Positions 48,674 to 56,086 of a stretch of DNA of 64,000 nt are shown piece after piece; the stretch's first letter is position 1, and every line of letters begins with the position of its first letter. Below the pieces are notes generated by a model that was not told the origin of the DNA, did not search any database, and saw only the letters and a list, made by a program, of their open reading frames with translations. This DNA is from Brasilonema sp. UFV-L1 (lineage in GTDB: Bacteria; Cyanobacteriota; Cyanobacteriia; Cyanobacteriales; Nostocaceae), in assembly GCF_012912105.1 (NCBI RefSeq), contig NZ_QMEA01000009.1:1-64000 (forward strand). The letters run 5' to 3'. A program made the position numbers and the translations under genes.

Positions 48674-49048
48674 ATGAAGGTATACCATAATACCACAAAA
48701 AGAATTTTTCTGGCAAGCTGGGTGTCGATAAATCAAACACAGGAAAATGCTCCAGCATCTCAAATGCATCGTCCTTCCGCCAAGCCTCACTTTGATATTT
48801 TTCAATCCATACGGCGATGGTTAGACAATGTTCCAATTCGCGATCGCCAACTCGCCCATCGTTTGTGTAAGCTTATTCCTTCCCAGTGTCCGTTTGAGCG
48901 CGATGTGAAATTACTTGGGAAAACCCTGTTTCATATTCCGCCAATGTGCAAACTCAATCCTGTCTATGAAGAATTAGTTAGCTTACGTTTTCGAGCACTA
49001 TGCTATCTAGCTGATGAATGCGGCGAAGACGTTACACAGTACTGCTAA
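48674..49048 (+). CDS. Mo-dependent nitrogenase C-terminal-domain protein
   Basis: The 124-residue protein matches the Mo-nitro_C family found almost only in cyanobacteria: IRRWLDNVPIRDRQLAHRLC, LIPSQCPFERD, HIPPMCKLNP and LRFRALCYLADECGED. The N-terminal 40 residues are variable. AGGAG lies six bases before the ATG. Despite the name it is not part of nitrogenase; it may bind metal through its cysteines. Function is unknown. Confidence 0.9.
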   Translation: MKVYHNTTKRIFLASWVSINQTQENAPASQMHRPSAKPHFDIFQSIRRWLDNVPIRDRQLAHRLCKLIPSQCPFERDVKLLGKTLFHIPPMCKLNPVYEELVSLRFRALCYLADECGEDVTQYC

Positions 49049-49127
49049 TAAGCCAGTACCGTTGTTGTTGAGAATTATTTTGTCAGTGACCAGTTATCAG
49101 TTACCAAGGAAGCGCAGTATCAGTTAT

Positions 49128-49160
49128 CACTGGTCACTGGTCACTGGTCACTGGTCACTG
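49128..49160. repeat. Heptanucleotide tandem repeat (CACTGGT)
   Basis: Four exact CACTGGT units plus a partial one, with related CAGTTATCAG motifs just upstream. It is a clear STRR-type repeat. Confidence 0.85.
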
Positions 49161-49197
49161 TATACTGTTTTAATAATTGCTCATGATCAAAAACTAG

Positions 49198-50916
49198 TCA
49201 TGACTGACTGTTTTTTCGCCATTGTGCAATTGCATTTTGCGCTTCTTTGTATGCGGCTGTTCCCTCTGGAACGAGAGCTGCGGTTTCAATTGCAGCTTTA
49301 AATTCTTTTCGGGTAGCTCGTTTTTTGGCAAGATGCAAAATATTTTCGCTCCATGAGTTGATAGATTTTTGAGCAATATCAAAACCTGGTTCATCTCGTG
49401 GGACTTTTTGAGCAACTTCTATCGCGCGATTGTAAGTAGAAGCCTGTCCATCCCGAATTAAGCCAACAGCAGCATCGATAAGGGTTGTATTGCTCACATA
49501 CTGCTTTGCTTCTAGCCGCCATTGCTGAATAGATGTTTGTGCTTCTGAGTATAAAAGTTGCTCTTTAGGGACTAACTGTGCAGCGGAAATAGCATTAGCA
49601 TATTGTCTTTGCTGAGCACGATTTTGGGCTAAATCTAAAATCATGCGGCTCCAAATCTTGATGTTTTCCTGAGCTTGTGTGTAGTTGGAATCACCAGGCT
49701 GAATTTTACTAGCCGTATCAATTGCTTGTCTCAAATCACTCGCTTGATTTTGACTCAGTGACATTTTCCGCAATTCCAACAGTGCTTGATTTCGTTGTTT
49801 AGATTCGTCGGGGCTAGGAGTGACTTGGGGAGTAGAAGTAACTTGAGGGATGATTAATTGGGTTTTTGGTTGAGTGAGTACGGTTGGTGATGGTGTGAAG
49901 TCAGGTTGTGGTGATACCTGATCAATCTTTTTGTTGTTAGTAGTCCTCAAAGATGGTGGTAATATCTCCGCTAACCTAAATCTTGCGCGATCGCGGAACA
50001 AAATAACCACAATTAAGCATAGAAGAAGCATCGTAGCTATGCTCCACACCAGAAGCTGCAGCAAAAATTGGTTGTTTGACGATCTTTTCTGGGTATGAGG
50101 AGATGAGGGAGTTGGGGGAGTTGGGGGAGTCGGGGAAGAAATGACTTGCTGGGCTTGACTTTCTACTTTTGCTTCAGTTTTATCCTCCAATTGAGGCGAG
50201 GTTACCTGCGGCTTGGGTACAAGAACAATGACAGGGTTTTGTGTGGGACGCCAGTAGTGTTGACAAAGTTCCGGCGTGCGAACACTCAAATATTTTTCTA
50301 GATTCGTCAAATTGCGGCCATGATTGTAACGCAGAGCTTCCAATAACGCAGCTGTAAAGAACCCGTGACCTAATTCCCGACTTTCGTGAGAATATTGCTC
50401 TGGTTGGCAAGAAAGAATAGTAGTAATTTGTAGTTCTTTAGCTAGTTCTATTGTTTCTTTCCCAATGTAAGCATCTGCGTAGGTTCCGAAGGCGCGGTTG
50501 ATATCAAGCAATAGCAATGCATCGAGGTTAGCCACTTGCAGGCTTTGCATTAAGGTTCGTACTTCTATACCCGTTTGTTCAACGTTATTGGGATCGCCTT
50601 CCACTGGGATTAAATAATCTTGTCCCTTGTAGTTGACGCCATAACCGCTAAAGAAAAACCACAATCGGTCTTGCGGACGCCAGAAAGCAGCAGCAAAATC
50701 TTCAAGCAACAGTAAAATGTTCTCTTTAGTGGGATAGGTAGATCTATCTCCAAATGGTGGCGAAGTCTCTGTGATTAGCAGACACTGTTGCGACAAAAAA
50801 CCACCATTTGTCACCAAAAAATTTTTGACCGCCTCAGCATCTGCTTGAGCGCAGTCTAAAGGTTGAAAGAACTGATATTGATTAATACCAATTGCGATTG
50901 CCCAGTTATTTGCCAT
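49198..50916 (-). CDS. Pseudo-orthocaspase with membrane segment and helical repeats
   Basis: The first 230 residues are a caspase-like p20 domain (AIAIGINQYQ, then WFFFSGYG and LLLDINRAFG). The catalytic His position is Y92 (SGYG instead of SGHG) and the catalytic Cys position is N140 (DIN instead of DxC), so it cannot be a normal protease. Variants with Tyr in place of His are known in cyanobacterial orthocaspases. A Pro/Thr-rich linker, one membrane helix (LLVWSIATMLLLCLIVVILF, about 288-307) and about four repeats of the form A-x-VP-x-AQ-x-I-x-W follow. It may work as a membrane-bound scaffold or regulator. Confidence 0.87.
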   Translation of the reverse strand: MANNWAIAIGINQYQFFQPLDCAQADAEAVKNFLVTNGGFLSQQCLLITETSPPFGDRSTYPTKENILLLLEDFAAAFWRPQDRLWFFFSGYGVNYKGQDYLIPVEGDPNNVEQTGIEVRTLMQSLQVANLDALLLLDINRAFGTYADAYIGKETIELAKELQITTILSCQPEQYSHESRELGHGFFTAALLEALRYNHGRNLTNLEKYLSVRTPELCQHYWRPTQNPVIVLVPKPQVTSPQLEDKTEAKVESQAQQVISSPTPPTPPTPSSPHTQKRSSNNQFLLQLLVWSIATMLLLCLIVVILFRDRARFRLAEILPPSLRTTNNKKIDQVSPQPDFTPSPTVLTQPKTQLIIPQVTSTPQVTPSPDESKQRNQALLELRKMSLSQNQASDLRQAIDTASKIQPGDSNYTQAQENIKIWSRMILDLAQNRAQQRQYANAISAAQLVPKEQLLYSEAQTSIQQWRLEAKQYVSNTTLIDAAVGLIRDGQASTYNRAIEVAQKVPRDEPGFDIAQKSINSWSENILHLAKKRATRKEFKAAIETAALVPEGTAAYKEAQNAIAQWRKNSQS

Positions 50917-51237
50917 CGCGATTTTTTTGACTCGTTGTTTACTGACCCACGAGAGTGGTTGGCTTTACAAAAAACAAGGCTAACCTATGTCTACTAACCT
51001 ATGTCTAATAGTCTAGGTGATTCTCGTTCAACTTTTATAGCACCTGCCGTCCCTTTGTTGTCTGTCTAATGGTAAGGAAGTTGAGGAATTGCAGTTTTTA
51101 GTTAATCCAAACAGCAGGACTCGACTTATGCATCACCAACGCAAACCATAAGATAGCGATTTGTACCTAAGCACTCACCGCATTTGTTTCTATGCCTTAG
51201 AATGGAAAGGCTGTCTACATCTAGAGTACCCGTTACT
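50917..51237. other. Leader region of rpmF
   Basis: About 320 bases without a gene between the divergent caspase-like gene and rpmF. No specific regulatory element is recognised. Confidence 0.4.
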
Positions 51238-51414
51238 ATGGCTGTTCCTAAGAAGAAAACATCCAAGTCCAAACGAGATAAACGTCGAGCAACATGGAGG
51301 CACAAAGCCGCAGTTGAAGCTCAGAAAGCTCTTTCTCTTGGCAAGTCTATTTTGACTGGACGTTCTACTTTTGTCTATCCAAGTGCTGAACAAGAGGAAG
51401 AAGAGGAATCATAA
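51238..51414 (+). CDS. rpmF: 50S ribosomal protein L32
   Basis: The 58-residue protein starts with the diagnostic [20 protein letters not shown] and ends with an acidic tail (EQEEEEES). Longer in-frame starts exist upstream but the ATG at 51238 gives the known family start. As in other cyanobacteria it lacks the C-terminal zinc cysteines. Confidence 0.97.
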   Translation: MAVPKKKTSKSKRDKRRATWRHKAAVEAQKALSLGKSILTGRSTFVYPSAEQEEEEES

Positions 51415-51577
51415 GACGGCTATTCGGTAATTAGTAGCTGGTTGTTGACCTGATGTTAGTTGTTAGTGATTTTTCTACTAACTACTAACTGTTTACCATC
51501 ACCCATAACTTATGACTGATTACTCTATCACCATATAAAAATTAGAGTGTCTTCAGAAAACTTATTTTTTTGCAATT

Positions 51578-52171
51578 ATGGTGAGAAAATTCTTTCAGAA
51601 GCCTGCACAAGAACAAAGCGATCGCGTTCCTCCTGGTCAGTACTTAACTAAGGGATTCCCTGTATTAACTTATGGTGCGACTCCTCAAGTCAGCACAGAC
51701 GAATGGGAATTTCGGGTATGGGGTTTGGCAAAACCTACAACCTTTACCTGGTCAGACTTTATGGCGCTTCCGCAGCACGAATTTACAGCGGATTTCCACT
51801 GTGTCACGCGCTGGTCGAAACTTGATGTCAAGTGGACTGGTATCAAGGTTACAGATTTTATGAAACTCATTGAGGTAGGCGCCAAAGCAAACCATGTTAT
51901 GGAACACTGCTACGGTGGTTATACTACCAATATTTCAATGAAAGACTTTGTGCGAGAAGAAAACTTCTTTGCTTTTAAAGTCTTTGGAGAACTGTTACCA
52001 GCAGAACATGGGGGACCACTGCGGCTTGTCGTTCCTCACCTCTACGCTTGGAAAAGTGCCAAGTGGATTAATGGTTTAGAGTTCCTAGAACGCGAAGAGT
52101 TAGGTTTTTGGGAACGCAACGGCTATCACCGTCGTGGTGAACCCTGGGCTGAAGAACGTTACAGCAATTAA
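51578..52171 (+). CDS. Sulfite-oxidase-like molybdopterin protein
   Basis: The 197-residue protein is of the sulfite oxidase Moco-binding superfamily. C75 in DFHCVTRWSKLD would ligate molybdenum. GGYTTNISMKD and LRLVVPHLYAWKSAKWINGLEFL are conserved blocks. No Tat signal and no dimer domain are present, so it is a short cytoplasmic type. Its substrate is unknown. Confidence 0.9.
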   Translation: MVRKFFQKPAQEQSDRVPPGQYLTKGFPVLTYGATPQVSTDEWEFRVWGLAKPTTFTWSDFMALPQHEFTADFHCVTRWSKLDVKWTGIKVTDFMKLIEVGAKANHVMEHCYGGYTTNISMKDFVREENFFAFKVFGELLPAEHGGPLRLVVPHLYAWKSAKWINGLEFLEREELGFWERNGYHRRGEPWAEERYSN

Positions 52172-52203
52172 AAGGTTAGTAGGGCGAGTCATGCCCTACT
52201 GGC

Positions 52204-52905
52204 TTAATTCATACTTAATTTATAAGTACCTATAACTTTTGTTGTTTTGGGATGACAAACAGCGTTGCATATGACAAGGCTAATTTCAGTCACCCGCATT
52301 TCTCCAATATAAAGACTTTCCAATTCTTTGACTTTCTTTTGAAATGATGAGCTAGGCTCACGTGTAAATCTACATAAAGTCATATTTCCAAAAAAGACTG
52401 TATCAGAAATATATTTTTTATTATCCGGTACACCTATTTGTTTTAAGCCCAAATCTAACGCTTGAACTAACTTTCTTAGCGTTTCATCACAATACCCTAC
52501 AAGAGAAACACTCGTTGGAAATAAAATTAAACCCTCCAAACGAAAAGTGAATGATTGAAATTTTGGAACTATTTGAGTAAATAATTCATTCACTTTCACC
52601 ACATCTTCGTTTTTAAAAAGCGGAGGATTGTTTACATATCGTATATTTTTTATAGTTATATGTAGGCATTCACTCGAATAATAGAAATGGTGGGAATCTA
52701 CGCTTTGTAACTGAGCAATGATTTCTTTTGAAATTATTTGGGTAATGTCTTTTGGAGGAAAAGAAAGTGATGCTAGACCAATGGCGTCATCGTTTTCATA
52801 ATCACTTCGCATCTCAACAATGCTTAATTGACTTTGCCTTTGCTGAATATTATCTTTCAGTTGTTGGATAATTTGTTTTTGCTGTTTGATGTAGTTGTCA
52901 CTCAT
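52204..52905 (-). CDS. 2H-phosphoesterase-like protein (one motif degenerate)
   Basis: The product is about 233 residues from the ATG at 52905. It resembles the LigT/2H fold in outline. The first HxT motif is intact (LHITIKN, near residue 90); the second reads N-M-T (FGNMTLCRF), so the second catalytic His is Asn. The N-terminus is a coiled-coil-like Gln-rich helix (QQKQIIQQLKDNIQQRQSQL). Activity is doubtful. It is AT-rich compared with neighbours. Confidence 0.55.
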   Translation of the reverse strand: MSDNYIKQQKQIIQQLKDNIQQRQSQLSIVEMRSDYENDDAIGLASLSFPPKDITQIISKEIIAQLQSVDSHHFYYSSECLHITIKNIRYVNNPPLFKNEDVVKVNELFTQIVPKFQSFTFRLEGLILFPTSVSLVGYCDETLRKLVQALDLGLKQIGVPDNKKYISDTVFFGNMTLCRFTREPSSSFQKKVKELESLYIGEMRVTEISLVICNAVCHPKTTKVIGTYKLSMN

Positions 52906-52945
52906 TATGAAATAGTTGTTTTTGTGCAAATAAGCGTCTATTGCT

Positions 52946-53060
52946 GGACGTTAAGCAATACGGTTCGGACAAGCACCCGGACAGAAACCCGGTAACTTTT
53001 GCAAAACCAGGTTTATAAGCACGCGAAATACCCTTAACCGAACCGTATTGGGACGTTAAG
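52946..53060. mobile_element. 95-bp MITE with 10-bp target duplication
   Basis: The direct repeat GGACGTTAAG at 52946-52955 and 53051-53060 flanks an element (52956-53050) with perfect 13-bp terminal inverted repeats (CAATACGGTTCGG). The inside holds AGAAACCCGG. It has no coding capacity, so a transposase elsewhere must move it. Confidence 0.88.
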
Positions 53061-53090
53061 AAGACAATCCTACTTTAACAGCTAAAATTG

Positions 53091-54470
53091 CTAACCAATG
53101 AATCGTTTCAGTGTAGATAACTTGTCTTTATAAGGAGCGTATCGCAATTTTAAATCGAGCCAGAAGGAATTGTGCAAGACACTTTTGTAATGTGAAAAGG
53201 TGTCAAAACTAGATTTCCCGTGGTACTTGCCAATTCCACTGTCACCCACACCGCCAAATGGTAAAGATGAAACTGCAACCTGTATCACTGTATCGTTAAT
53301 ACAAACTCCTCCAGATGAAGTTTCTTGCAAGACTTGTTGTTGTAGATTTTTGTTATTAGAAAAGAAATATAAAGCCAAGGGTTTCGATTTAGAGTTAACT
53401 AAATCAATTGCTTCGCTTATGTTCGTGTATTCTATCACTGGAAGAATCGGACCAAAAATTTCTTCCTGCATAACTAAGTCTGTTAAGGAGACATCTTCAA
53501 GCACTGTTGGAGCAATATAAAGTTCTGAAGAGTTGGTTTCTCCACCAATGCGAACTTTGCCTTCTTTCAGGAAATGAGTTAACCTGTCAAAATGTTTTTG
53601 ATTGATAATCCTTGCATAATCAGAACTACTTTCAGGATTCTCACCATAAAATTCTTGCAAGCATTTCTGAATTTCATTTAATAAATTTTCTTTGATTTTT
53701 GTATCTACTAAAAGATAGTCTGGTGCGATACAAGTTTGTCCGGCGTTGAGAAATTTGCCCCAAGTGATACGTCTTGCTGTGTGTTTGATATTAATATCAG
53801 AATCTACAATGCAAGGACTTTTCCCACCCAATTCTAGGGTGACGGGTGTCAGATTTTTAGCAGCTGCTTCCATCACTATTTTGCCGACAGCCGTTCCACC
53901 AGTGAAAAAGATATGGTCAAACTTTTCTGCTAGTAGTTGTTGACTTGTTTGCACACCTCCTTCGATAACTGTAATATAAGCTGGCTCGAAAGATTGTTCT
54001 ATGATCTCACTGAGAAGACGAGAAGTGTTTGGTGCAAGTTCTGAAGGTTTGAGAATCGCACAGTTACCTGCAGCAATAGCGCCGATTAAGGGTGAGATGA
54101 TTAAATTAAATGGATAGTTCCAAGGACCAATAATTAAAACCACTCCTAGCGGTTCTGGATAAATGCTTGCGGATGCAGGAAAAAATTGCAGGGAAACTGG
54201 TGTTTTCTGAGGTTTAGTCCAAGTTTTGATATGCTTGATAGCATAGTTAATTTCTTGGATTGCTCCAATTTCTGTTGCATAACTCTCAAATTCGGGTTTA
54301 TTTAAATCTGCTTTCAGTGCGCTGATGATAGCTTCTTTATGCTCAGTGACTGCTTGTTTTAAAGTTTTGAGTTGTTCAAGTCGGAAATTAATATCTTTGG
54401 TCTTACCAGTTTTAAAAAAAGCACGTTGTTTGTGTATGATATCGGCAATTGAGACTTCTTGAGAAATCAT
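53091..54470 (-). CDS. Aldehyde dehydrogenase
   Basis: The 459-residue protein is of the ALDH class 3-like type, NAD(P)-dependent. It shows GPWNYPFNL, the base Glu in TLELGGKSP, the nucleophile Cys in NAGQTCIAPDY and EEIFGPILPV. The length and lack of a leader fit the cyanobacterial fatty-aldehyde dehydrogenases linked to alkane synthesis. The substrate is inferred, not shown. Confidence 0.92.
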   Translation of the reverse strand: MISQEVSIADIIHKQRAFFKTGKTKDINFRLEQLKTLKQAVTEHKEAIISALKADLNKPEFESYATEIGAIQEINYAIKHIKTWTKPQKTPVSLQFFPASASIYPEPLGVVLIIGPWNYPFNLIISPLIGAIAAGNCAILKPSELAPNTSRLLSEIIEQSFEPAYITVIEGGVQTSQQLLAEKFDHIFFTGGTAVGKIVMEAAAKNLTPVTLELGGKSPCIVDSDINIKHTARRITWGKFLNAGQTCIAPDYLLVDTKIKENLLNEIQKCLQEFYGENPESSSDYARIINQKHFDRLTHFLKEGKVRIGGETNSSELYIAPTVLEDVSLTDLVMQEEIFGPILPVIEYTNISEAIDLVNSKSKPLALYFFSNNKNLQQQVLQETSSGGVCINDTVIQVAVSSLPFGGVGDSGIGKYHGKSSFDTFSHYKSVLHNSFWLDLKLRYAPYKDKLSTLKRFIG

Positions 54471-54520
54471 TGTTGTTTGTCCTAGTTAGCTAAGTTTCAT
54501 CAAGTCTTCAGCACGTAAAA

Positions 54521-55618
54521 TTACTGTTTAATGGGCAAACATACTGTAAATACACTCCCTTTACCGACTTCTGAATTCATGGAAATTGTACCTTGATGTG
54601 CTTCGACAATTCGGCGAGAAAGATACAGTCCTAAACCACTACCAGAACGCGTATGACTTCCTTGGCGAAATCTTTCAAATAAAGTGACTTGTTCTTCAGG
54701 AGAAATTCCTGGACCTGTATCTGCGACTTCAACTGTTATACAATCATCTGAAGGGGTCGCTGGAGTGATGCGAATGCTGACTGAACCAGTGTCAGTAAAT
54801 TTGACAGCATTACCTATAAGATTGGTGAATAACCTGTGGAGTTCTAGGCGATCGCCCATAACTGCACTCATCCCTAAGTCCTCACCGACATCTAAATTGA
54901 CTGTAAGATGTTTTTGCTCGGCTAAAGGACTCAATTCTTCTGAGACTTCTTGTAGTAACTGACTCAGGTTGACTGGTTGAAACGCTAAGTTTTTGCGACC
55001 TGCCTCAAAGCGATAAACTTCCAGTAAGGTGTTTACCATAGTCAGCAAGTTACTGTTACTGCGAGCCATAATATCTATGACTTCCTGCATTTGCGATGAC
55101 AGCTGTCCCAAAGCACCCTCAGCAAACAGCATCAACATCCGATCCGCTGCAACCAAGGGTGTACGTAAGTCGTGAGTCAGGCGAGAGACAAAATCTTGCC
55201 GTTGACGAGCGATTTCATCGCGTTCATCTATACTATGCTTGAGACGGAGGAGCGATCGCACCCGTGCCAACAATTCACCGACTGTGACAGGCTTACGGAT
55301 AAAATCGTCCGCGCCCAAGTCTAATCCATGAGCAATGTTAGGTGAGTCATGTGCGGTAATAAGCAGAATTGGGATAAATGGCAAAGTCATATTTTGCCTG
55401 ATGCGTTTAGTAACCTCATAACCATCCATTCCCGGCATCATCAGATCTAGTAATACCAAATCACAAGTCGATATTTCGAGTTTTGCCAATGCTGAAGCAC
55501 CATTCTCTGCCGTGCTAACCGTGTAGCCTTCTTCCTCTAAAATGGTTTTGACCAAAAATACATTGTCAGCAGAATCATCTACAACCAGAATCTTGTCAGA
55601 CTTAGAAGATTTAGACAT
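54521..55618 (-). CDS. Hybrid receiver-histidine kinase
   Basis: The 365-residue protein has an N-terminal receiver domain with phospho-acceptor D58 (LVLLDLMMPGMDGY) and K109. The dimerisation domain has H149 (SRLTHDLRTPL). The ATPase domain has N, G1 and G2 boxes (NLIGNAVKF, DTGPGIS, SGSGLGLYLS). No membrane segment or separate sensor is present, so the receiver is probably its input. It is cytoplasmic. Confidence 0.93.
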   Translation of the reverse strand: MSKSSKSDKILVVDDSADNVFLVKTILEEEGYTVSTAENGASALAKLEISTCDLVLLDLMMPGMDGYEVTKRIRQNMTLPFIPILLITAHDSPNIAHGLDLGADDFIRKPVTVGELLARVRSLLRLKHSIDERDEIARQRQDFVSRLTHDLRTPLVAADRMLMLFAEGALGQLSSQMQEVIDIMARSNSNLLTMVNTLLEVYRFEAGRKNLAFQPVNLSQLLQEVSEELSPLAEQKHLTVNLDVGEDLGMSAVMGDRLELHRLFTNLIGNAVKFTDTGSVSIRITPATPSDDCITVEVADTGPGISPEEQVTLFERFRQGSHTRSGSGLGLYLSRRIVEAHQGTISMNSEVGKGSVFTVCLPIKQ

Positions 55619-55695
55619 ATAGCATAGAAGAGACGCTCATTTCACAAAAAAGAAAAATAGCTTTAGCTCTTTGCTACTTTTCTCCTTTACCAATA

Positions 55696-55917
55696 CTACC
55701 CACTTATTTGGATATCATCATGTCTTTGTGGTTGTTCAGGTAAAGATTCTCGCGGTGTTTTGAGTAAAACCCAAAAGAGGTAAAGTGAGAGAATCTGCTT
55801 TTTCAGCAAGAAGTTGAGGCGTTTGAGATTGCGCTCATTCAGCAGCCATTCCCCAAACTTCTCTAGTAACAGACCAAAAATAATTTCAATAGATTTATTA
55901 ATGATTATTTCCAGCAT
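55696..55917 (-). CDS. Small hypothetical protein
   Basis: The 73-residue product has an amphipathic, Leu/Ile-rich helix (EIIINKSIEIIFGLLLEKFGEWLL) and a polar tail. No family was recognised. It is divergent from the NACHT gene with 169 bp between. A chance frame cannot be excluded. Confidence 0.4.
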   Translation of the reverse strand: MLEIIINKSIEIIFGLLLEKFGEWLLNERNLKRLNFLLKKQILSLYLFWVLLKTPRESLPEQPQRHDDIQISG

Positions 55918-56086
55918 TGCGATCGCCTCAGTTGCTTGACTGAGTGTACTGTCGCAATTTTCTTTTGTAGTTATTTACTTGACTTGCGGTGACTTAGCTT
56001 GACTTATCCTGATATGTCTTGATTTGCAAGAATTTTTCAGAAAAGTTTGGCTAAACTGAATTTGAGAGCGATTTCAGGCAAGGTAT

